From positions 139,028,685 through 139,092,684 of the forward strand of contig OZ018321.1 of the NCBI GenBank assembly GCA_963969495.1: a DNA stretch of 64,000 bases, written 5' to 3'. The first letter of the stretch is position 1. Every line of letters begins with the position of its first letter. The notes beneath the pieces were generated by a model. The model saw nothing but the letters and a program-made list of their open reading frames with translations. It was not told the origin of the DNA and did no database searches. The translations under genes were made by a program, and so were the position numbers. The stretch is from Ceratothoa steindachneri. Lineage: Eukaryota; Arthropoda; Malacostraca; Isopoda; Cymothoidae. Shown one piece after another: positions 56,011 to 64,000 of this stretch.

Positions 56011-56168
56011 TCCAATTCAAATGCAGACATTTTGCTAAAAACCCGATTGTTAAAGATATTCCTAAATATGTGAAATTCACACCCAGATTAGTAACCAGTT
56101 TTCGTTTAATGAATTTTATCCTCAAAGCCAGTGGTAATATTGGCATTTCTCTCTCGTTATTGAGTTAG
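56011..56168 (+). CDS. Speculative second exon of the secreted-protein gene
   Basis: A strong acceptor (CCGCTTTTTTTCACAG, ending 56010) would join in phase to the donor at 54925 and give VQFKCRHFAKNPIVKDIPKY and a further 32 residues to TAG at 56166. A second acceptor (CTTTCATTTCAG, ending 56351) also stays in phase for 47 codons. AT-rich DNA can produce either by chance, and neither product resembles a family I know. Confidence 0.15.
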
Positions 56169-56256
56169 TGATTCACCAAAAAAATGTTTTAATGTTCCTC
56201 CCCCAAAATAAAATACTGAGGCCTAATGGCTGATTTCGTGGTTACATCTGTTATAA

Positions 56257-56258
<2 letters not shown>

Positions 56259-56319
<61 letters not shown>
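56259..56319. repeat. (TA)n microsatellite
   Basis: About 60 bp of alternating AT; no PLE terminus recognised directly beside it. Confidence 0.97.
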
Positions 56320-56323
<4 letters not shown>

Positions 56324-56924
56324 CTATTTTGTTGGTTATCTTTCATTTCAGGCGTTAAAAATTTATCCATCCTATTTATTTTTCCAATTTTAAATAAGTT
56401 GTTTGAAATTCATGATTTGCTTGCTCCCATTATTCCCGCGAATTCAATGTATCATCTTCAAAGTATTGCTTCCTCCCTTGAGGTTAAATATCTGTAAGAT
56501 ACTCATCTCCCCTTCGAAACCTCTGAAACCAACCTTTTATTGAACGAACAGGAACCAATCCTTGTCTAAATGCTTCGTTGATGTTTTGTACCGTTTCAGT
56601 ATGTTTTTTTAACTCCCTAAAGGTAAATTATGCGAAAGTCCTTATTATTAATGTTGCTTTCAGGGTCACTAAATTTAAAATAATCAACACAGAAAGTTCA
56701 TGTTTAACTTCTATATCCTCGAAAATGTAAATCATACTACAACTTGATTTAGTTGGTTAGTTTGGATAGTTTCCATTTATGATTTCCTTCTCTCTATCTA
56801 TTTGCGTCCAACTGTGGAATCATTAACTTCTTAATTTAAATTATACTATTATCCATTCCTTATGCATGTAATTCTTTTCCTGTCTGGTTTTACCCGTTGA
56901 AATAAGCTAGCGGTGTTTTTTCTT

Positions 56925-57600
56925 TTACTTACGTTTGTGTTTAGTTTGAGATCTCCCTCCGTTGGTACCGTGTTTGTGGGCTTCAGGAATTTCTGCTCTT
57001 GGTGGTGGACTTCCTTTGTTCATTGATTTTGATTTCTTCCTTTTCTGGGACTCTGCGAGTGACTCGGGTGACTTTCTGTTCCGTATCATCTGAAGTATGT
57101 TCTTATTAGGTATTTTCACTGTTTGTTTCTTTATCTATTTGTTCTTTATCGTTACATTTAGCCTCTTCAATCAGTCCCTTGGGTTGTGTTTCCTGAGACG
57201 TTTATCTTGAAGATGCCGATGAGTCAACCTCCTTTGATAATTTCATCGGTTCAAGTTGAGCGTCGTTGCGTAGGTTCCACGATTCGTGTAGGTTCCTGAT
57301 GGTGTCTCAATGCATTTGATTAGGGGTATCTCTAAGCTCGAGAAGATTCGTTGTACGACTTCTTGTGGTTTTCTTTTATTTTTATTGGGAATTAGCTTGA
57401 GTGGTAGTCTTTTGAAGTCCGAAAAATCCATATCGCTTGAGTTTGTCCACCCCCTCCGAAGTGGGGATCTCTTTTTAGGAAACTTCACCTGCAAACAATA
57501 ACCAGCCTCCATGAGGTGGAGGAGGTCATCTTGCCTGCCTTCGTGGTTCGTACCTTCCTTGGTCACTTTACCTAAATAGACCTAGACCTAACAGCAATCC
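56925..57600 (-). pseudogene. Basic ORF1-like fragment
   Basis: On the minus strand 57243-57566 reads MTKEGTNHEGRQDDLLHLME and continues with KRLPLKLIPNKNKRKPQEVV, then QRIFSSLEIPLIKCIETPSG. Further on, 57119-56925 gives a Lys/Ser/Pro-rich KRKKSKSMNKGSPPPRAEIP. The two frames are separated by a stop-rich stretch. A globular segment followed by a basic low-complexity tail recalls Gag-like ORF1 proteins of LINEs, but no zinc knuckle is visible. The assignment is tentative. Confidence 0.3.
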
Positions 57601-57904
57601 ACAGTTGTGTTCAGTCTCATGACCGATAATTATAATCTGTCCCTCGCATTGGTTTACTATACCCTAATAACAATTGAAACTAAAACTTTGCCGGTGATCA
57701 AGTTATGTATTGCCAGATAGAAATAAGAAGAGATTAAATGTTATAAAAACAGAGTAGTGGGTGAAATAGAGAAAAACGGCTTAAAGGGAACAAGAGTCAT
57801 CTAATTTTTCTTGTTTGTTGGCTTGCCGAAAAAAACAAGGTCTGCTGACCAAAGTTGCGTGCTCTCACTTATTCTGATTTAAGACCTTACGACTTTCAAA
57901 ACTT

Positions 57905-58200
57905 TCAATAATTCCAGGACTAACCCTAGGAGGACTTTGGCAATTATATCATTCGCAAGAAAATGTAAAACAACATAAGCGTTTCAAATTTCCTTACAAT
58001 CATCTGAATAGTTAGGATGTTAATGCCAAATAAAAAAATTCTTGGACTAACCTTGGGAGGACTTTGGCAATTATATTATTCGAAATAGAATGTTAAACAA
58101 CATAAGGGTTTTAAATTTCGTTAGAATCGGCCGAATAGTTACAATGTTATTATAAAAAAAAAGCAAAGCGGGGACCGACTGACCTACCCACATAGTGAGA
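57905..58200 (+). repeat. Dispersed repeat, tandem pair with 128-bp period
   Basis: GGACTTTGGCAATTATAT occurs at 57932 and 58060; each unit continues AACATAAG(C/G)GTTT(C/T)AAATTT. The second unit ends with an A-run and GGGGACCGACTGACC...CATAGTGAG, like the single copy at 48101-48300. Confidence 0.8.
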
Positions 58201-58734
58201 TATAGTCACCCACGACTAAAAAACCCCGCTTTTATCTCTTGCGAATTTTTCCTGCTTTTACCCTGAGAGAGCCTATATGAGATCGCAGTGAGCGAGCAAT
58301 CGTTCAGACTGACTCTGGTAAATGACGAGAATTTGGGGGTGGGGGAGGAAATAGTAGGAGGGAAATATTTATCCCCGACGTAGGCACCTTACCCCGATGT
58401 GGGAAAGAGAAGTAGGAAGGCGACCCTGGTCTACACTTCATCTAACTCCCTATCCTACATCAGAGGGTCCAAGTGAACCCACACGGGGAAGGGTCGGTAG
58501 GAGCCGATTGACGTGGAGAGGAGTAGAAGGACGAGGAAGAGATTTGGAATGAGAGAAAGAGAGTAGGAGAATAGAGGTTGACCCATGTGGACCTTCTTAT
58601 AGTGGATAGATTGATAGAATGGAACTACTCCATGTTGTGTACCTACTGATTTTTACGTGGATTCCGAGCCATGCATCCCACAATTTCATGCCGTTATGTG
58701 TGGTTATTTGAGCTAATGTTGGTTATTATTTTCC
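58201..58734. other. Unassigned sequence
   Basis: Purine-rich segments (GAGAGAAAGAGAGTAGGAGA near 58550) without a gene. Confidence 0.5.
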
Positions 58735-59340
58735 GTTCTGTTGCTTATGTATATCGTAAGTCTACCAACGTTGGTTCCTACATTCACCTTTATGCTGGTC
58801 ATAGTGATAGAGTTAAAAAATCAGTATTCACTTCAATGTTTCTCTGAGGGTTGCGAGTCGCCAACTCGGAATTCTCGGATATTGAGATTTTAAAGATCTT
58901 TGAAATAGGTAACAACCTATGCTGCCCTCACAACTTTCTTGTCAGGTGCTTAGATTCCACAAAAACAGATCTTTTACAGAATTGAAATCCCCTCCGCATT
59001 CAATTTTAAGAATTCCCTTGTTTTCCCGTTATCTGAGGCCTTTTTTTTTCTTCCCCGTCTCTTGAAATGTTTAAATATATCAGTCATATTTAAGTATGCG
59101 TCTATTATGTACAAAACTTTGGTTCAAAATAATACCAAGAAGGGAGAGTTTATTCTATCGATTGTGCCGTCTGCCCTCAGCGCCCCTCTGGGCACACTGG
59201 AAAATCATTAAATATTCGTTTGTCCCAACACAAATACAATATTAGAAGAGGTGAAAGCAATAATGCTTCCTTTGTTCACGGATCTACAATTAAATAAAAA
59301 CGAGCATAAGATTTTGGCTTTGATCTTAACATGGTAATTA
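58735..59340 (+). pseudogene. Penelope-like element RT C-terminus and GIY-YIG (PLE-3)
   Basis: VYRKSTNVGSYIHLYAGHSD followed by RVKKSVFTSMFL (58770-58850) matches the PLE reverse transcriptase end (VYRKPTN...H.SHP...KRSV). It is followed by FEIGNNLCCPHNFLVRCLDS and then the same sequence as PLE-1: KYASIMYKTLVQNN, a degraded GIY-YIG centre near 59150-59220 and NTILEEVKAI. Stops and frameshifts interrupt it. It lacks the rest of the RT and the 3' end. Confidence 0.8.
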
Positions 59341-59789
59341 TTTGGTATATTTGGGATAACAAATGGAAATTAGGTGGGCATTAAATGGAAATATATCGAT
59401 TATTTCGGGAAATACGAAGGGTGCATTTAAAATAACTAATATTGAAGCGGATTAACTGTAAATAAATGGAAATGTTATAGAAATCCTTAAAAATTAGGAG
59501 ACTAACCTGTTGCCTGTTTCTTCCTTTATAGAAATGCGGAAACGAGTGCTTGTGAGCACTATTACTTGTTCGGGCTGGGAGATGTTTTGCAGGGAAAGAC
59601 TGGAGGTTCACATGCGTTATGATAGGAAAGGGAGGGAGGTAGTAACGGAGTTTAGAGTCGGGTTTGTAAATATAAGGATTCAAGTGTTCTTAATTGCTTT
59701 CTCTCTTGGTTGTGTCTTTAATTGAAAGTTCATCGGGTGTTTGGTTCCGTAATGTATTCAATTTTCTTGATTGGTAATGAGGATCTCTT

Positions 59790-59799
<10 letters not shown>
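59341..59799. other. Unassigned sequence
   Basis: No gene or repeat recognised apart from a short CT run leading into (TA)n. Confidence 0.5.

Positions 59800-59867
<68 letters not shown>
59800..59867. repeat. (TA)n adjoining PLE-4
   Basis: About 68 bp of alternating TA immediately outside the PLE-4 terminus. Confidence 0.97.
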
Positions 59868-59869
<2 letters not shown>

Positions 59870-60703
59870 GTAAAAATCACGAGAGGTAACACGTGAATAA
59901 GTATAAATATTTGGTTATACCACGTAGGGAAAAAGAAAGCTTAATTGCAGTTAGTACTTTCGTTATCTTAACATTTTCAAACTCACAGTGGTTTATGAAA
60001 TAGAGAGACACTATTTATACAAAGCAATGCTTTCCCTATAAAATCAGATGGTCAGTTTTTTTATGAACTCTGATAAGTTTGATTTAAAGAAAAAAGATAG
60101 GACTGGATCTAAAGAAAACAAACTGGGGCTAATATTTACATTTCTCTCTTTGTGCTGGAGATTAAGAACGATTCAAAGATATTTCTGCTAATAAAATCAT
60201 TTAAATGCATCATGGTATCTGCTTTTGACCAGTTAATCTGGTGACCCATCTTAAGCCTGTGGACGGCCAAATATTATTTAAATATCCCTTAGATACTGCA
60301 TTTTGATGTTGCTTAATTCTTAAAGATACTTTTAGAAGTTTGACCTACATAGAATAAATTACAATCCAAACAAGGTATACTATATATTACATCATTATCA
60401 TGGTAATGTAAAAGTAATATGTTGTTTAAAAATTCTGTTTTCCTTAACTTGCCGTTATAGAATGTTTTTTTTTAGCTTTATACATGCAGTTTTCCCAAAA
60501 ATATTTCGGGTAACACAGATTGAAGGCAATCTCTTAAATTTTTGCGAATTCTTGGTCTATATAGTCAGGACTTCATATTCTGAGTGCTCTAAGATACATG
60601 GAAGAAAATACTGATGTTTTAATATTTTTAGAATGACCTGAATAAAAATGCACATAGGCTAAATTATATGTACTTATTCATGTGTTACCTCTCGTGATTT
60701 TCA

Positions 60704-60704
<1 letters not shown>
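59868..60704 (-). pseudogene. Penelope-like GIY-YIG element bounded by inverted termini (PLE-4)
   Basis: On the minus strand NDVIYSIPCLDCNLFYVGQT (about 60410-60340) is a clear GIY-YIG start, with both the Y-S-I and the Y-V-G halves. It is followed by SKSIFKN, then LKMGHQINWSKADTMMHLND and FISRNIFESF. A stop and a frameshift interrupt it. The ends GTAAAAATCACGAGAGGTAA (59870) and its complement (ending 60704) form roughly 35-bp inverted termini, both abutting (TA)n. Sequence differs from PLE-1 and PLE-3, so it belongs to a different PLE lineage. Confidence 0.8.

Positions 60705-60759
<55 letters not shown>
60705..60759. repeat. (TA)n adjoining PLE-4
   Basis: About 55 bp of alternating TA on the other side of PLE-4. 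Confidence 0.97.
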
Positions 60760-60761
<2 letters not shown>

Positions 60762-60941
60762 GTCTAATAACAAATTATATAGAAGAAATTTATGGAAGAT
60801 ATTTTTTTAACATTCTTTACTGAATAAAATATATATGGATAGAATTTTTAATAAAGCCACCTCGTTCTGGGAAATGTTAAAATGCTTTTATTTTATACCC
60901 CAACGTCCTTGGCAAAAATTCTGCACTATCTTATGCAGCCT

Positions 60942-61055
60942 TAGTTCTACTGTAGCACCCTTCTTCAGCTTTCGTTCTACTGTAGCACTCTTCTCCAGCG
61001 TAGTTCCTCTAATGTACTCTTCCTCAACTTTAGTTCTACTGCATTACTCTTCTCC
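60942..61055. repeat. Short minisatellite, about 32-bp unit
   Basis: Three to four copies of TTAGTTCTACTGTAGCACTC with CTTCTCCAGC-type spacers. Confidence 0.7.
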
Positions 61056-61389
61056 TCCCTGCACAATATTCTCTTTCTGTAAAATAAATCCTTAAAATGA
61101 ATTACAGTCATTTTGCCACCGTGCATTTCGTAATTCCAGTGTCATGAAATTACAGTACTTTTAGAATGTTTCTAACCACTCAGTAGCAATCAAAAAGCGA
61201 CCTACCCACAGCTCTTCCTCTTAAACTTCATTCTCTTAACCTAAAAACCCGAAGGTGCGACCCAGACCGTGAAGAAGTGTCCGATTCACTGAAGAATTAC
61301 AGTGTGTGTGAAATTGTTTATCTTCTCCTAAGTCTTGATCGAAGGTTCTTTCTCTTGCTACCACCGATTCAACTTATACTACACACATA

Positions 61390-61462
61390 CCCCCCCCCCT
61401 CCTCCACGCCACCACAGACACATACACACCCCCAACCCCAAACACACACACACATACATTCA
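61390..61462. repeat. CA/CC-rich simple repeat
   Basis: ACACATACACACCCCC-type sequence; open frames across it are composition artefacts. Confidence 0.8.
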
Positions 61463-61664
61463 TATATACCATGGTTTTCTGACGGCGCTGACTTAACTTT
61501 TATCTCAGATATTCATACATATATACCAACGTACTGATTTAACATACTCCCAACCTCACATACACGCATATAGCAGCGACTTTCGGGGAATACTGATTAA
61601 AAATTCCCCATACCCATAAACCATGATATTACTGAGATAGTGATTTAAATTCAAATATCCTCAC

Positions 61665-61758
61665 AAATACCACTGGTATTATTGATATTAATTATAATAC
61701 ACTCACAACTACCACTGGTATTATTGATACTAATTATAATACCCTCACAAATACCAAT
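61665..61758. repeat. 42-bp tandem duplication
   Basis: CTCACAA(A/C)TACCACTGGTAT followed by TATTGATA(T/C)TAATTATAAT occurs twice, with the start of a third copy. Confidence 0.85.
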
Positions 61759-61759
61759 G

Positions 61760-63179
61760 GTTTACGTTGGAGTACCGTTTTACTCTCTACCCTAAACATA
61801 CCCAAATATACCTTTTGGTATTTAAAAATCTGATTTTGAAAATTCACGTTAGTAGACAAGCCATGGAAAAGTTAGGTGAAGTGACAACGTATGCAAGGAA
61901 AATGGGCCGTGGGTCGGAGGAGACTACTCGTGGCGCTTGATGGGCGCCCCTCTGCCCTAGAACGAGGTCACTTTCGATTTATGATATAATCAACTACTGC
62001 CCCCTGTCGGCTCTCATTTATCCTAATCAATTAACAAAGTCAAACGGCCGAGAACATCAACAACAACAAAAAGAATTTGCACCAAAGATAAATACGAAAA
62101 ACCATGACGACTACGCACCTTAGGAGAAGAAGCCCATCAAGGTACTCTTGATTCCTACGAGCATACAAGAGCACTGGTTCTTAGCCCTTTTCTCCACTGG
62201 CAAATCACCGAGTGGTTCTCCGCCTCCCGTTCCCCTCCCATAAAATAATGGAAATCTTTGGCTCAATTTGGATTGGTGCGTTGGATGGAAGGGATCGCAT
62301 CTCTAAAGCCAATATACAAATAGGTAATTTTTCCACACATGCCACACATAAACCTTGTGTGTAACAACATCGCGCACCCTTAGCAGACGTTTCGCACCCT
62401 GTAGTGAGGTAGCTTGGCAAGCCACCACCGGTTAATGACTCGTGCCGTATAGTTACGAAGATCTATAAACCTTTGTGACATGTAAGCGTGAAAAGGGACA
62501 CAAATTCTTACAAACATTCTACAAGGTAGAGTCATCATCAAACCTTTGGAGACGAGTAAGCCTGAAAACAGTACACGAACTCTACAAACCGCCTACATGA
62601 ACAATTACGAACACCTTGGGAGGGTCGAGCATCTCAAACACTTTAGGAAATCCTAGGTTCAAAGGGTGCACTGTGACCCAAGACCAGGGCTGGTCTTTCC
62701 CGAGTACTTAAATTTGAGGGACTTAATTTGGTTAAAAGCTGCGTCATTCGCAACAGGCTTAATCAAGACGAAGTGGAGCGCTCAAATGGCCCACGTCACT
62801 GTCCGGCTAAGAAACGCCGCTTGTATTATGTTTATTGCATTCCCCCATCCTAAGTATATTCTTATTATTATTATTAATTATCATTAAAATTAAACCGAAA
62901 ACTAAGGAGAGTATGTTCGCCTGAAAATGTTTAGGCATATTCGCAAAAAATGGTAAAGTAAGGGGAAATGAAAATATGTACCAGGTACATAGTCCAGGTA
63001 ATTAGAAATAGAGGATATTTGGGTCACTATGGACCAGTAGGATTTTACCTCTCGAGCTTCTCAAGTGGGGTAGGTCCTCCTATCGATGTAAAAAGGGGAA
63101 TAAATGGAGGGATAATAAAAAGTTATGAATGGCAAACAAATAGACAACTCTTGTTATCTATTTTACTGCAATGCATATT
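61760..63179. other. Unassigned sequence
   Basis: No recognisable coding or repeat signature; short frames only. Confidence 0.5.
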
Positions 63180-63250
63180 TACAGGAGCTGCCAAGTGTAG
63201 GCCATGGATGGTCTTTTGCAGTCTCCTTCTTTTCTTATGTTCTTATGTTC
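63180..63250 (-). repeat. Dispersed short repeat, copy 2
   Basis: Reverse complement of 49955-50025 (ends ...CTTATGTTCTTATGT). Confidence 0.8.
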
Positions 63251-63697
63251 TTGTTAACCTCACATAGTGGAAGAGGTAATATCTATAGTGAATAAGTTCG
63301 TACTAAAAGAGCATATACAAAAAAAGTGTGAACTTGGCTCCCAGGTTACAGAGCGGAGAAGGAAGGGAAAAAAATGATTAAAATGTAAGGAAATGGAGAA
63401 AGTAAGAGGTGGTTATATTCACACTCAGCGAGAGGTCGAGGAGCTAGGCACTGTAAAACCTGCAATAATTTCGGAGGATCCACTTTTTAAATTTTTTAAA
63501 ATCGATTTTTTCACATCAAATTTAATAACAAATGTTGATTAAAATCAAAGTCCTAATAAAAGTGTTAAATTTCAAAATATTTACTTTTATTACTTGGAGG
63601 TTGCAGATTGTAATTGGGATGAAGGGAGGGGACTAATTTGGCAAAGTTCCAGAATCTTCTGCAGATTGGATATCCGCACTGAGTGACACACACGCAC
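63251..63697. other. Unassigned sequence
   Basis: No gene recognised; AT-rich. Confidence 0.5.

Positions 63698-64000
<303 letters not shown>

Overview
This is a eukaryotic, AT-rich, gene-poor window with no bacterial or organellar organisation. Long (TA)n runs, spliceosomal-type signals, and degraded cut-and-paste transposons (mariner, two Tc1-like families, hAT, piggyBac, Merlin) sit beside a Ty3/gypsy element, LINE fragments and Penelope-like elements (PLEs) with GIY-YIG domains. That mixture fits an arthropod, plausibly a crustacean such as a copepod, but the species assignment is inference.

Layout. 1-8.1 kb: a decayed LINE ORF2 split by a gypsy-type LTR element (131-6447) with near-identical LTRs and a 5-bp target duplication. 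8.3-10.0 kb: two tRNA-derived SINE-like heads and an antisense LINE ORF1 with zinc knuckles. 10.0-11.8 kb: inverted and duplicated PLE 3' ends with (TA)n runs. 12.1-13.0 kb: an internally deleted mariner. 16.0-18.0 kb: a 50-bp minisatellite interrupted by a cecropia/HsMar1-like mariner. 19.9-23.6 kb: a 42-bp minisatellite, a deleted Tc1 and a hAT relic. 24.0-27.7 kb: a PLE hairpin, a piggyBac pseudogene and a solo gypsy LTR. 27.8-36.1 kb: two Tc1 elements, a scrambled hAT relic, a second Tc1 family and a mariner C-terminus. 36.4-41.1 kb: simple repeats, a GC-rich islet, and two adjacent satellites (20-bp and 29-bp units). 42.7 kb: a 144-bp near-perfect palindrome. 43.5-46.1 kb: a Tc1 copy and a 1.1-kb fold-back element. 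49.3-51.6 kb: a Merlin/IS1595-like pseudogene and another Tc1/mariner-superfamily relic. 52.2-54.7 kb: a head-opposed SINE pair and a Tc1 copy carrying a nested deleted mariner. 54.84-54.92 kb: the one convincing host coding exon, encoding a signal peptide and ending at a GTACGT splice donor. 57-60.8 kb: an ORF1-like fragment and two more PLE relics. 61-64 kb: mostly unrecognised sequence and a final (TA)n run.

How it works together. Nothing here forms an operon or pathway. The window is a record of nested insertions: gypsy into LINE, mariner into minisatellite, mariner into Tc1, hAT beside Tc1. The most informative points are the repeated association of PLE ends with (TA)n, two mariner copies sharing one internal deletion, a young gypsy copy that lacks its own catalytic core, the satellite pair, the perfect palindrome, and the host exon about 130 bp from a transposon end. 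Almost every long open frame in the low-complexity DNA is an artefact of the repeats.
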